Shown: positions 43,255-52,607, numbered from the stretch's first letter. The stretch is 64,000 nt of DNA from Chitinophagales bacterium (GCA_025056305.1 JANWWJ010000027.1:62001-126000); one strand, 5' to 3'. Numbers and translations are program-made. Notes: generated by a model not told the origin, from the sequence alone.

Positions 43255-45378
43255 GTGTCGCTCACGCTTACCTGGCCTTGGTGGTACGTCATCGTACTGG
43301 CTGCAGCAGCCAGCGTGATCACCGTTTGGCTTTACTACCGGGATGCGCACTTTGCCGGTCTGGGTAAATCGTTTAGACCGGTATGGATGTTATTGGCAGC
43401 GCTTCGTTGGTGTACCATAGCATTGATTTTGTTTTTGCTGTCCGCTCCCTTGTTGCGTACACAAACCAAGCAGTGGCAAAAGCCTTTGCTGGTTTTTCTG
43501 CAAGATGAAAGCCAATCGATAGCTTTCGCCCAGGGTTTCGATTCTTCCTCTTACGTCCAGTCTGTCCGACGGCTGCAGCGTTCATTGCAGGATAAATTCA
43601 CGATCCGCACCTTTGGGTTTGGCGGTGCTGTCTTTGAGGCAAATTCGTTTGCTTTTCGACAACCGGTTACCAACATATCGCTGGCTTTGCAACAGACTGC
43701 CGATCGGTTCGGCGGGCAGCATGTGGGCGCCATCGTTTTAGCTACCGATGGCATATTCAATCAGGGTAGCAATCCGCTTTATACAGCCAAAAACTTAGCT
43801 ATGCCGGTGTACACCGTTGCTTTGGGCGATACAGCAGTGCGGCGCGATGCTGCCATCCATTCGGTTACCGTAAACCGTACGGTCTATTTAGGCGATTTTT
43901 TTCCGGTAAAAACGGAAATCGATGCCCAGGCATGTGCCGGCGAAACATCTGTGCTTTCCCTTTATGAGATCAAAGATCAAAGTCAAGAATTGATTGCAAG
44001 CCAGCCGGTGGAATTTGCCGCAAATCAGTTTCGAATAACGCGACAGTTTATCGTAAAGGCCCAAACTTCGGGTATCCATCATTTTCGGTTGGTCCTGCAA
44101 ACGGTCAGAGGTGAAATCAGCCAAGTCAACAACACCCGAGATTTTTTCGTGGAGGTTTTAGAAAAAAAGCAACGCATCTTATTGTTGGCAGCTGCCCCGC
44201 ATCCTGACATCGGTGCGCTCCGCCATGCCTTACAACGCATGAGAAACTATGAAGTGGATGTGGTGCTAGATCCGCAACAACAGCAGCAATGGCAGCAATA
44301 TGTGTTGGTGATCTTGTATCAATTGCCCGCAGCCGGTGAGCCCGTTAACGAGGTGATACAAACATTACGTCGGCTACGCAAACCGGTATGGTTCATCTTA
44401 GGTGCTCAAACGTCCGTATCGCTGTTCAATCAGGTGCAATCGTTGCTCACCATAGCCGGCCACAACCAAACCATCACGGATGCCCTTCCCGTGCTGAATC
44501 CCTCCTTTACTTTGTTCAGTCTGTCAGACGCTCTTCGCGAGCAAATAAACTCTTATCCGCCGTTAATAACTCCCTTTGGCGATTACCGACCCGCCGCCGG
44601 CACAACCATTTTGTTTAAGCAAAAAATCGGAACCGTAACAACTGCATATCCCCTGATGTTGTTCCGCGAAGACCTCCACGGCCGCACTGCCGTGTTGTGT
44701 GGGGAAGGACTTTGGCGCTGGCGCCTGTGGGAATACCGGCAGCGACATCAACACGACGTGTTTGACGGTTGGCTTTCTTCGGTGATTCAGTATCTGGCTG
44801 CTCAAAGCGAGGAAGAGCCTTTTCGGGTATGGATTCAGCAGGCCGGAGGTCTGCAACGAACGACGGTGGTCAGCGAAAATGAGCCCGTTCACTTCGTCGC
44901 TGAACTGGTAAACGATGCAGGGGAATACGTCAACGATCCCGACGTTTTTCTGACATTGATCAATGAGCAGGGTCAAGAGTACCCCATGACGTTTAACCGG
45001 GAAGGCACGGCCTATTCACTGAATGCAGGTTTCTTCCCTGTAGGCACCTACACGTGGAAAGCACGCACACAATGGAACAACCGGACCTTTCATGCAGCCG
45101 GTCGCCTCATCATTGCTGCGGTGCAACAAGAATATACCAACCTGAAAGCAGACCACCGGCTGCTTTACCAGATCAGTGAACTCACCGGGGGCCGCATGGC
45201 GACACCCACGCACCTGGATTCGCTGGCAACATGGCTGCTGAACGCCCCGTTTGCAAAACCCGTCGTTTACACTACATCGCGCACCCAAGCCCTGATCAAC
45301 CTACATTGGCTGCTGGCTGTACTGCTCTTTCTGCTGGCGGCTGAATGGGTGCTGCGCAAATACTACGGTACGTATTAA
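43255..45378 (+). CDS. Von Willebrand factor A-like membrane protein
   Basis: A 707-residue protein. The N-terminus has two membrane spans (WPWWYVIVLAAAASVITVWL and the RWCTIALILFLLSAPLL segment), followed by a VWA-like domain (LLVFLQDESQSIAF, GAIVLATDGIFNQGSNPLY, MPVYTVALGDT); the metal-site motif is DESQS instead of DxSxS. A long beta-rich region and one C-terminal membrane span (WLLAVLLFLLAAEWVLRK) follow. The frame is open from TTG at 43240; GTG at 43255 gives a start just before SLTLTWPWW, which fits related proteins better. Such proteins resemble those in aerotolerance-type operons, but no partner genes are adjacent. Function unknown. Confidence 0.78.
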   Translation: MSLTLTWPWWYVIVLAAAASVITVWLYYRDAHFAGLGKSFRPVWMLLAALRWCTIALILFLLSAPLLRTQTKQWQKPLLVFLQDESQSIAFAQGFDSSSYVQSVRRLQRSLQDKFTIRTFGFGGAVFEANSFAFRQPVTNISLALQQTADRFGGQHVGAIVLATDGIFNQGSNPLYTAKNLAMPVYTVALGDTAVRRDAAIHSVTVNRTVYLGDFFPVKTEIDAQACAGETSVLSLYEIKDQSQELIASQPVEFAANQFRITRQFIVKAQTSGIHHFRLVLQTVRGEISQVNNTRDFFVEVLEKKQRILLLAAAPHPDIGALRHALQRMRNYEVDVVLDPQQQQQWQQYVLVILYQLPAAGEPVNEVIQTLRRLRKPVWFILGAQTSVSLFNQVQSLLTIAGHNQTITDALPVLNPSFTLFSLSDALREQINSYPPLITPFGDYRPAAGTTILFKQKIGTVTTAYPLMLFREDLHGRTAVLCGEGLWRWRLWEYRQRHQHDVFDGWLSSVIQYLAAQSEEEPFRVWIQQAGGLQRTTVVSENEPVHFVAELVNDAGEYVNDPDVFLTLINEQGQEYPMTFNREGTAYSLNAGFFPVGTYTWKARTQWNNRTFHAAGRLIIAAVQQEYTNLKADHRLLYQISELTGGRMATPTHLDSLATWLLNAPFAKPVVYTTSRTQALINLHWLLAVLLFLLAAEWVLRKYYGTY

Positions 45379-45386
45379 GGCTTTTC

Positions 45387-46076
45387 TCATCTATTCCTTC
45401 CTCCAAAAACATACCGCATGCGGAAAGACAATAAATTGTGATACATGCCGCGGTTCACGAAATTGCTGGCGCCATAATATCCCATAGGAAACATCGAGTA
45501 CATGAAGCGAACGTTCAATTGAAGGTTGGCATTAAATAAATAGTTTCCTTCCGCTGCAACCATCAGGTTTTGTCGCTTCAGGCAGATGTACTCCAAACTG
45601 ATGAGGCCTATATCGGGTTTCCCGGAACAAATGCTGGCAGCAGGCTGTTCAATCTGATTGGCGAAGCGTTGCTGACGCACCAGTCGTCCGTAGGCTGCTC
45701 CTAAACCAAAGTTGAAGGCCGGCTTTTCTTGAAAGAACACCAACACAGGCACCAGGGCATAATCGTAGCGGGAGAGGAATTCGAGCGGCATGCCAAAGCG
45801 TGCTCGGCTGCGCGCTCCTTGCTGGCTGTACAATATTTCGGTGGCGACAAAAAATTTGGGAGCCAAAGGGATCTGTCCGTAAAAGCCACCGTTTAAGCCC
45901 ACCTTGGTGTAGCCGGCATAGTCGTCGCCGTCCACTTGCGAAGCATTGATGCCCAACACGATACCCCCGCGAATGCCCAGTCGGGTTTCATCGGTAGCTT
46001 GGGCAGTGCTAATCAAGCTTGAGAGCAGGAAGCCCAGCACCCCTGGTGTGTGCAACAGCAGCCTTGTGCGTGGCAT
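45387..46076 (-). CDS. PorT-like outer-membrane beta-barrel protein
   Basis: A 229-residue protein with a signal peptide and an alternating-strand barrel pattern: GIRGGIVLGINASQVDGDD, GLNGGFYGQIPLAPKFFVATEILYSQQG, and FNFGLGAAYGRLV are typical of the PorT family of outer-membrane barrels in Bacteroidota. It ends in a strand MRYVFGGRNR. It is convergent with the VWA-like gene (eight bases apart) and divergent from the small conserved gene at 46156. A near-match -7 element (TAGGTTTA) lies upstream. There is no evidence that it is the secretion-system PorT itself. Confidence 0.72.
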   Translation of the reverse strand: MPRTRLLLHTPGVLGFLLSSLISTAQATDETRLGIRGGIVLGINASQVDGDDYAGYTKVGLNGGFYGQIPLAPKFFVATEILYSQQGARSRARFGMPLEFLSRYDYALVPVLVFFQEKPAFNFGLGAAYGRLVRQQRFANQIEQPAASICSGKPDIGLISLEYICLKRQNLMVAAEGNYLFNANLQLNVRFMYSMFPMGYYGASNFVNRGMYHNLLSFRMRYVFGGRNR

Positions 46077-46155
46077 TGCCGTTTTATCTTTAACCCGTAA
46101 ACCTAAACGAACGGTACCGATTTTTATAGTTTTAATAGCGCAGTTTCAGGCCCAC

Positions 46156-46428
46156 ATGTTTCGTTACACGCAAAACTCCTTGACGAAATTCGAACAGCTC
46201 TTTCGGGAATTGCATTATGAAATTAGATATGAAAAAGGAACGTTCCGCTCGGGGTATTGCATTATTCATGATAAAAAGGTAATCGTCATTAACCGCTTTT
46301 TGGAAACCGAAGCCCGGATCAATACGCTGCTGGAAATCCTGAGCACGGTACCGGTAGATGAGACCTTGCTTTCGGATGCCTCCCGGGCATTCCTTCGTCA
46401 GCTGCGCGCTACAACTCCTGGGGCGTGA
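46156..46428 (+). CDS. Small conserved protein of unknown function, coupled to MBL hydrolase
   Basis: A 90-residue protein beginning MFRYTQNSLTKFEQLFRELH. The string YEIRYEKGTFRSGYCIIHDK followed by VIVINRFLETEARINTLLEI resembles a small protein I recall as conserved across Bacteroidota with no assigned function. The open frame extends upstream to 45946 but those codons lie antisense to the PorT-like gene, so the ATG at 46156 is preferred. Its TGA stop overlaps the GTG start of the MBL-fold gene (GTGA at 46425-46428), which means the two are almost certainly translated together. A near-match -7 element (TATCTTTA) lies upstream. Confidence 0.75.
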   Translation: MFRYTQNSLTKFEQLFRELHYEIRYEKGTFRSGYCIIHDKKVIVINRFLETEARINTLLEILSTVPVDETLLSDASRAFLRQLRATTPGA

Positions 46429-47195
46429 AAATAACGTTTCTGGGAACTGGAACCTCGCAGGGCATACCCATGATCGGATGTACGTGTGCGGTGTGTCGCT
46501 CTGCCGACCCCCGCGATCAGCGGCTTCGTGCTTCCGTGCTCATTACTGAAGACGGCGTTCAATACTGTATTGACGCAGGCCCCGATTTCCGCCAGCAAAT
46601 GCTCCGTGCCGGCGTGATTCGGCTTGATGCCATCCTTTTTACCCACGCCCATAAAGACCATGTAGCCGGTCTGGACGACGTGCGCGCCTTTAATTATTTC
46701 AGCGGAAAACCGATGCCTTTGTACGCAACCAAGAGCGTGCAGCGAGCAATCCGGCGCGAATTCAGTTATGCTTTTGACCCCCGTAATACTTATCCGGGCT
46801 TACCTCGCATCACATTTCGGACTATTGATAACGCGCCGTTCTCTATAGGCAAGCTCACTATCCTGCCTGTGCGTGTAAAACATGCCGGCATGCCCGTGTT
46901 GGGCTTTCGCATTGGAGACTTAACCTATATCACGGACGCCAACCACATCCCTCCTCGAGAACTTAAGAAAATAAGTGGCTCACGTATCCTCATCATCAAC
47001 GCCTTACGAAAAGAACCTCATGTATCTCATTTTTCTTTAGAAGAAGCTATTTCGATTGCCCGTCAGGTTCGGGCCGAACGTACCTATCTTACCCACATCA
47101 GCCACCAAATGGGGCTCCATGCCGAAGTAGAATCCGAATTGCCCTCTGATATCCGCCTGGCATTCGATATGCTCTCAATAGAATTGCCTGAATAA
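46425..47195 (+). CDS. MBL-fold metallohydrolase, PhnP-like
   Basis: A 256-residue beta-lactamase-fold hydrolase. The N-terminal GTGTSQGIPMIGCTCAVCRS contains the extra cysteine zinc-binding motif seen in the PhnP-like group. The catalytic metal motif is HAHKDH at residues 74-79 (HxHxDH), followed by GLDDVRAFNYFSG and the C-terminal LTHISHQMGLHAEVE. PhnP itself is a cyclic phosphate phosphodiesterase; activity here is inferred only at the family level. Start is GTG at 46425, overlapping the stop of the upstream small gene. Confidence 0.88.
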   Translation: MKITFLGTGTSQGIPMIGCTCAVCRSADPRDQRLRASVLITEDGVQYCIDAGPDFRQQMLRAGVIRLDAILFTHAHKDHVAGLDDVRAFNYFSGKPMPLYATKSVQRAIRREFSYAFDPRNTYPGLPRITFRTIDNAPFSIGKLTILPVRVKHAGMPVLGFRIGDLTYITDANHIPPRELKKISGSRILIINALRKEPHVSHFSLEEAISIARQVRAERTYLTHISHQMGLHAEVESELPSDIRLAFDMLSIELPE

Positions 47196-47292
47196 CTGTC
47201 AAAAAAATCATAAAGGCATCGTCGTTTTTGCAGAAAACTGATTATTTTCGCTTAGAAATATTTTATCTGTACCAAAACAAAAAATTGTAACC

Positions 47293-48915
47293 ATGAAGCG
47301 TGACCTTTTATTCTTCGTTTGCTTTTGGAGCGTCAGTAAAGTGCAGGCACAAGATGTGCTCTTTCTGAGTGGAGGAGGAGCAGATCCTAACTTGACCATC
47401 CAGAATGGCGTCTCCGTTTACGTAGAAGGCGGTTATGTGGCTGAAGCGGGTGCAGCAGGTATGGAGCTGGATGGTAATTTGATTATCGGCACCCCTGCGG
47501 GGTTTACTGCTAATTGGACTGATAACATGGCCACTTCATCTGTATTGGCCAGCAGCACCGGTACGGTTTACTTTGAGAGCAATCTGCAACAAAACATAAC
47601 AGGACCGAATACCCGTTTTTACAACGTGGTCTTTAACAACAGTAGCCCGAATACGGCGGGCATTCGCATGCTCTCGAACTTGGTCGTGTTGAACCAGGCT
47701 ACTTTTCAGGATGGATTGGTCTATGCCAATTCCTACACTTTACACATAAACACCATTGCTCCCTCAGCCGTAACCTTTCTGGCTCCCAACAACGCTCAGT
47801 ATTCCAACAGCTGGATTGCGGCTCTCTATCCCAACGGGCGGTTGGACCGCGATATGACCAACAGCGGAAGTGTTTATGATTTTCCAGTGGGAAGCACCTC
47901 GGCAGCCCAATTGCTTCAGGTGACGCCAACCAACATTACCGGTATCTCCCGATTTGCGGCCTCATGGGAAAATGGTGTTGTGGGCACCAGTCCGCTGACT
48001 TTGTCTGAATGTGGCACGTTCTATCAACAAGTGCATAATGCAGGAGAGTGGCATCTGCGCCCAGCCAATGGAGGTGTGCTGGGCTCGGGTGGTTTCACCA
48101 ACGGTAACATGACCATTCGTGGCTGGAACCTAAGTACGTTCCCTGGCCTGGTAGACAACCAGTTTGCCTTGCTGTGGCGAGCCGAAGGCAATAATTCAGC
48201 AAGCGGTTGGCAGATCCCCAATCCAAGCTGTGTCTCACTGGCACCTCCCGGTTCGTCGGGGCGTACGGTGGCCAGCAACAATGTGCTGCGCACTGGTTTG
48301 CAGTCTTTTAACGACGGCACCAGTCAGTTGGGCATAGGAATGACCTACTTCCCCTTGCCGGTGCAACTGCTCACTTTTGATGGCTACCCCAAGGGTCCTG
48401 CAAACTACTTGTACTGGGTGACAGCTTCTGAATTCAACGCCGACTATTTTGAAGTAGAACGCAGCGCTGACAATTTCAATTTTAGCCTCATCGCAACCGC
48501 TGAGGCGTTGGGATTTTCTCAGTCGGAGCACAGATACTCCTTGGTGGACAATCATCCGCTGCAGGGATTGAATTACTATCGTCTTAAGCAAGTGGACAAA
48601 GACGGAAGTTATCAGTACTCCAATGTGGTCTTGATCGATCGTTCAAACGGAGCGATTTTGGGAGCGCACGTTTATCCGAATCCGGCGACCAACTTCATTA
48701 CCTTGCAGCTTCATGCCTCTGAAGAGGGATTATTCAGCTTGGCTTTGGTAGATGCTTTAGGTCGGCAAGTCCGGGAAGGAGCGTGGTCAGTGCGTGCCGG
48801 CTACCAATCCTTACAGTTGGATTTAAGCGATCTGCCGGCTGCACCCTACGTTTTGTTCCTGAACAAAATAGGGGCAGCTCCTCAATGCATAGCAACCGTA
48901 GTCAAAATTCAGTAG
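47293..48915 (+). CDS. Secreted T9SS cargo protein of unknown function
   Basis: A 540-residue protein with a signal peptide (MKRDLLFFVCFWSVSKVQAQ), a long beta-helix-like or repetitive region of about 330 residues (NLTIQNGVSVYVEGGYVAEAG, FYNVVFNNSSPNTAGIRML), then a FnIII-like domain (YLYWVTASEFNADYFEVERS) common in Bacteroidota secreted proteins, and a C-terminal T9SS sorting domain (AHVYPNPATNFITLQL). No catalytic motif is visible. Probably a cell-surface structural or adhesive protein. It is followed by the polysaccharide locus on the same strand. Confidence 0.82.
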   Translation: MKRDLLFFVCFWSVSKVQAQDVLFLSGGGADPNLTIQNGVSVYVEGGYVAEAGAAGMELDGNLIIGTPAGFTANWTDNMATSSVLASSTGTVYFESNLQQNITGPNTRFYNVVFNNSSPNTAGIRMLSNLVVLNQATFQDGLVYANSYTLHINTIAPSAVTFLAPNNAQYSNSWIAALYPNGRLDRDMTNSGSVYDFPVGSTSAAQLLQVTPTNITGISRFAASWENGVVGTSPLTLSECGTFYQQVHNAGEWHLRPANGGVLGSGGFTNGNMTIRGWNLSTFPGLVDNQFALLWRAEGNNSASGWQIPNPSCVSLAPPGSSGRTVASNNVLRTGLQSFNDGTSQLGIGMTYFPLPVQLLTFDGYPKGPANYLYWVTASEFNADYFEVERSADNFNFSLIATAEALGFSQSEHRYSLVDNHPLQGLNYYRLKQVDKDGSYQYSNVVLIDRSNGAILGAHVYPNPATNFITLQLHASEEGLFSLALVDALGRQVREGAWSVRAGYQSLQLDLSDLPAAPYVLFLNKIGAAPQCIATVVKIQ

Positions 48916-48982
48916 AGCAGAAGCGCAGAACACCCAGAGGCGTGGTGTGGATAGGTTCCGGCTTATCAGCAAGGGAATCGAA

Positions 48983-48990
48983 TACTTTTG
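48983..48990 (+). promoter_or_regulatory. -7 promoter box TACTTTTG for the sugar transferase gene
   Basis: Exact TAnnTTTG match 36 bases before the ATG at 49027. Confidence 0.58.
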
Positions 48991-49026
48991 TACCACTGCT
49001 GACGCTGCCTCAGGAGACCTCGCTCC

Positions 49027-50415
49027 ATGTTTCGTGAAAAGCTACGCGCTTTTGCCTTTTTAAGTCTAGCTGGCGACTTGCTGTTGTTGCTGGGCTCTTT
49101 CCTGGTTGCTTACATGATCATTTGGGGCCATTTTCGGCCCAACTTTGAAGTCTTTTTCTTCAAAGTTTCCAGTGCTTTGGTGGCATGTTGGCTGCTGGTG
49201 GTTTTTATTCTGCGCATTTATGCTACCGAGGTTATGGAACAGTTCGAGCGCGCCTTGTCGCGGCATATACAGGCCATCATCCTCCATGCCTTGCTGGTTT
49301 CGCTAACTACCTTGTTGGTACGTGACTTTGCCGTAAACCGCCTCCTGTTCATTTTGGGTTACGTCATTTTTGCGGCCTCCGATATTCTGTTCCGTGTAGC
49401 GATCCTGTATCTGATTAAAAGGGAACGGGAATCCGGACATAACACATACAAGGTGATCGTGTTGGGAGCTAATGATATGGGGAAAAACATATTTGAAATT
49501 CTTCGTGATTATCGCGGATATGGTTATCAGCCGCTGGGGATTTTCGACGACAGGCCGTCCGAAAACGGAATCGTGGTTAGCGGAACCTTGGAAGAAGCGA
49601 AAGCCTTTGCCCTAAAAGAAAAGATTGATCAGATTTTTTGTGCTCTGCCTTTGCGCGAAAAGGAGAAGATCACCTCATGGCTTCGTTTTGCCGAAGACAA
49701 TTTGATCCGCTTTAAGCTGGTGCCCGATTTTAGTGCCTTTCACAACCGAAATATCCGGGTTGACTTTTACGGCTTTTATCCGGTTATCTCGCTGCAACAG
49801 GAGCCCTTGGCCAATATCTATAATCGCATGCTTAAACGCTCATTTGATATTATTTTTTCTTTGTTGGTTTTTGCCCTGGTACTCTGGTGGCTGATTCCGC
49901 TGGTTGCCCTGCTCATAAAACTGGACTCGAAAGGTCCGGTGTTTTACATTCAAAACCGTTCCGGACGCAACTACGAAACTTTTCGCTGTTTCAAGTTCAG
50001 GACCATGACCGTTACCGAAAGAGATGATGAATACCGGCAAGCCACGCGCGAGGATCCGCGCGTTACCCGCGTGGGGCGCTTTCTGCGTAAGTATAACATT
50101 GATGAATTGCCTCAGTTCTTCAACGTGCTTCTCGGAGACATGAGTGTCGTCGGTCCACGACCGCATCCGATTAAACTGAATGAGATGTATAGAAGTATGA
50201 TGGAGCGCTATATGAGCCGCCACCTGGCCAAGCCGGGCATTACGGGGTTAGCACAAGTACGAGGATTTCGAGGAGAAACCGCCAACATTGAAGACATGCA
50301 AAAACGAGTAGAAGCTGATGTATTCTATATTGAGAACTGGAATTTCTGGATGGATATAAAAATTATCTTGCTGACGATTCTAAACATGTTGCGTGGCGAA
50401 AAGAATGCATATTAG
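49027..50415 (+). CDS. Undecaprenyl-phosphate sugar phosphotransferase (WcaJ/EpsE-like)
   Basis: A 462-residue polyprenyl-phosphate hexose-1-phosphate transferase that loads the first sugar on the lipid carrier for exopolysaccharide or O-antigen synthesis. About four N-terminal membrane spans, a CoA-binding-like/Rossmann segment (VIVLGANDMGKNIFEILRD), then the bacterial sugar transferase domain: KRSFDIIFSLLVFALVLWWL, KLDSKGPVFYIQNRSGRN, FKFRTMTV, and RKYNIDELPQFFNVLLGDMS followed by VVGPRPHP. The domain order matches WcaJ-type enzymes. It begins a short plus-strand operon with the oxidoreductase gene 5 bp after its stop. Confidence 0.92.
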   Translation: MFREKLRAFAFLSLAGDLLLLLGSFLVAYMIIWGHFRPNFEVFFFKVSSALVACWLLVVFILRIYATEVMEQFERALSRHIQAIILHALLVSLTTLLVRDFAVNRLLFILGYVIFAASDILFRVAILYLIKRERESGHNTYKVIVLGANDMGKNIFEILRDYRGYGYQPLGIFDDRPSENGIVVSGTLEEAKAFALKEKIDQIFCALPLREKEKITSWLRFAEDNLIRFKLVPDFSAFHNRNIRVDFYGFYPVISLQQEPLANIYNRMLKRSFDIIFSLLVFALVLWWLIPLVALLIKLDSKGPVFYIQNRSGRNYETFRCFKFRTMTVTERDDEYRQATREDPRVTRVGRFLRKYNIDELPQFFNVLLGDMSVVGPRPHPIKLNEMYRSMMERYMSRHLAKPGITGLAQVRGFRGETANIEDMQKRVEADVFYIENWNFWMDIKIILLTILNMLRGEKNAY

Positions 50416-50420
50416 CGCCG

Positions 50421-51461
50421 ATGAAGTTTCCGGTTGGCTTTGCTGTCATCGGCATGGGTTACATGGGTCGTCGCCACGCCCAGATCATTCAGTCATTGCC
50501 TGAAGCGCGGCTGGTGGCCATTGCTGACATCGATGAATCACTCCAGGAAGAACTTACTTCCGCATTTCGTGTGCCTTTTTATCTCAGTGCAAAACAGCTT
50601 TTAGAAGCCCATCCCGAGGCTGACGTTATCTGTATTGCCACGCCCAACGGCAGCCATGCTGCTCTGGCCTTGCAAGCGCTGGATTCGGGCCGGCACGTGG
50701 TTATTGAAAAGCCGATGGCCTTAACAAAGGCTGATTGCGAGCAGATCATTCACCGAGCCTTGCAGGTAGGCCGAAAGGTGTTTTGCGTCATGCAAAACCG
50801 ATACAGCCCTCCGGCTCAATGGTTAAAACAGATCATCACCGAAAACCGTCTGGGTTCCATTTACCTGGTTCAAATCAATTGTTTCTGGAATCGGGACGAT
50901 CGTTATTACCAACCCGCCCATCGCACAGCCCGAAGCTGGAAAGGAACGAAGTCCTTGGACGGAGGTCCCCTCTTTACGCAGTTTAGTCATTTTGTAGATA
51001 TGATGTATTGGCTGTTCGGGGACATTGACCGGATTCAAGCCCGCTTCGAAAACTTCAATCATCGCCACTCTACGGAATTTGACGATGACAGTGGCATAAT
51101 CACCTTTCATTTCCAGCGTGGCGGCATGGGTTGTTTCTGTTATTCTACGGCTGTTTGGGACCGGAATATGGAAAGCAGTTTGACCATCATCGCCGAAAAG
51201 GGCAGTGTTCGGGTAGGAGGCCAGTACATGGAACGTGTTGACTATTGCCACATTCAGGATTATGAAATGCCCCAACTGGCACCCGCAAATCCTCCGAACG
51301 AATATGGAGGCTATCGGGGCACCGCAGCCAATCATCATTACGTTTTTGAAAATGTATTGGAAACATTGAAAGGGGCATCCACCATTACTACCAATGCTTT
51401 AGAAGGCATGAAGGTTGTGGAAATCATTGAACGAATCTATGCCTTACTCCCCGGCCGTTAG
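50421..51461 (+). CDS. Gfo/Idh/MocA-family oxidoreductase, probably nucleotide-sugar related
   Basis: A 346-residue NAD(P)-dependent oxidoreductase. The Rossmann motif is FAVIGMGYMGRRHAQII, the catalytic lysine is in HVVIEKPMALTK, and the C-terminal alpha/beta domain has DGGPLFTQFSHFVDMMYWLFG near residue 178. In context with a WcaJ-like transferase and wecB, it resembles sugar-nucleotide 3-dehydrogenases of the WbpB/WlbA type, which is an inference. It lies 5 bp after the transferase gene. Its last 18 bp overlap the 3' end of the convergent galK. Confidence 0.88.
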   Translation: MKFPVGFAVIGMGYMGRRHAQIIQSLPEARLVAIADIDESLQEELTSAFRVPFYLSAKQLLEAHPEADVICIATPNGSHAALALQALDSGRHVVIEKPMALTKADCEQIIHRALQVGRKVFCVMQNRYSPPAQWLKQIITENRLGSIYLVQINCFWNRDDRYYQPAHRTARSWKGTKSLDGGPLFTQFSHFVDMMYWLFGDIDRIQARFENFNHRHSTEFDDDSGIITFHFQRGGMGCFCYSTAVWDRNMESSLTIIAEKGSVRVGGQYMERVDYCHIQDYEMPQLAPANPPNEYGGYRGTAANHHYVFENVLETLKGASTITTNALEGMKVVEIIERIYALLPGR

Positions 51462-52607
51462 CAGTCGAACTCCGTCGGAAAAGTCGGCAGGGTAAAAAGC
51501 GGCATCGAAGCCGCAGGCTTTCCGGTACTTTTCGGAAACCACGTCGATAAAATGCGCATAGGCAGAACGGCGGATCAGGCTCAGCACGCAACCGCCAAAT
51601 CCTGCTCCAGAAATTCGAGTTGCCAGACACCCCGGCACGGTTCGGGTCATCGCCACCAGCAGTTCCAGTTGCGGCGTGGAAACTTCGTAGTAATCCCGTA
51701 AGGAAACGTGCGAGGCGTGCATCAGCCTTGCCAGCCGATGGGCGGTAGCATCATTCAGGCTTTCTGCTGCCGTCAACACACGTGCATTTTCGCCAACCAC
51801 GTGGCGCGCCCTGCGGTAGGCTACCTCATCAACCATCCAATGAGCCACGCTGTAGAATTGATGCGGTGTAACATCTGCTAATTCTTCAATGGGTAACAGA
51901 CGACGTAGCATTCTCTTCGCATGAGCGCATTCTTCAGCTCGTTGCTTAAAGGGGGCCTCCGCTAACGTCCGTCGGGTACCTGAGTCCACAATGATAAATG
52001 CGTAAGCATGCATATGTACCGGTATGTATCGATAGTGCAAGGAGCTGCAGTTCAGCAGCAGGGCATATCCGCGACGCGCACAACATATAGCAAAAGGATC
52101 CAGATAACCGCAGGGAACTCCGGCAAATTCATTTTCTGCTCTTTTACTCCATACCGCCAGTTCGGCACAAGAAGGATGCAGTTGCAGGAAATATGCCGTA
52201 GCATAGGCAGTTCCAGCTGTGACGGATGCGGATGACGACAGCCCTGCCCCAATTGGTAAGGTGCTGTGCAACAACAGGTCAAGCCCTTGAAACTTTCGTG
52301 CTTGCTGACATATGGTCACCACGGCACCTGCGACGTAACGCCACCATCCTTTTTCCGCAGGCAGAGGCTTTGTCAGATCAACCATACAGGCATCTTGCAT
52401 TTGGCGTGAACGGATGTTGAGCAGCGTATCGGAACGCGCCGCAGCAGCAATGTAGGTGCCCAACTCCATGGCTCCGGGCAACACATGCCCGCCGTTATAG
52501 TCCAGGTGCTCCCCAAGGATGTTGAAACGCCCGGGAGAAAAAAACACCTGTACCGCATCAGTATAGCCGAATGCTTCATTGAACCAGAAAAGCATTTGCT
52601 TTCGCAT
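51444..52607 (-). CDS. galK: Galactokinase-like GHMP kinase
   Basis: A 387-residue GHMP kinase. The galactokinase signature reads GRFNILGEHLDYNGGHVLPG, which keeps the acidic and histidine positions; the ATP loop is PIGAGLSSSASVTAGTAYA near residue 116, the catalytic Asp is in GVPCGYLDPFAICC (usual CG-x-MDQ becomes CGYLDPF), and the C-terminal GHMP motif is RISGAGFGGCVLSL. The substitutions suggest a galactokinase subfamily or a related sugar kinase. No galT or galE is adjacent. It overlaps the convergent oxidoreductase by 18 bp. A near-match promoter element (CTATTTTG) precedes ATG 52607. Confidence 0.85.
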   Translation of the reverse strand: MRKQMLFWFNEAFGYTDAVQVFFSPGRFNILGEHLDYNGGHVLPGAMELGTYIAAAARSDTLLNIRSRQMQDACMVDLTKPLPAEKGWWRYVAGAVVTICQQARKFQGLDLLLHSTLPIGAGLSSSASVTAGTAYATAYFLQLHPSCAELAVWSKRAENEFAGVPCGYLDPFAICCARRGYALLLNCSSLHYRYIPVHMHAYAFIIVDSGTRRTLAEAPFKQRAEECAHAKRMLRRLLPIEELADVTPHQFYSVAHWMVDEVAYRRARHVVGENARVLTAAESLNDATAHRLARLMHASHVSLRDYYEVSTPQLELLVAMTRTVPGCLATRISGAGFGGCVLSLIRRSAYAHFIDVVSEKYRKACGFDAAFYPADFSDGVRLLTAGE

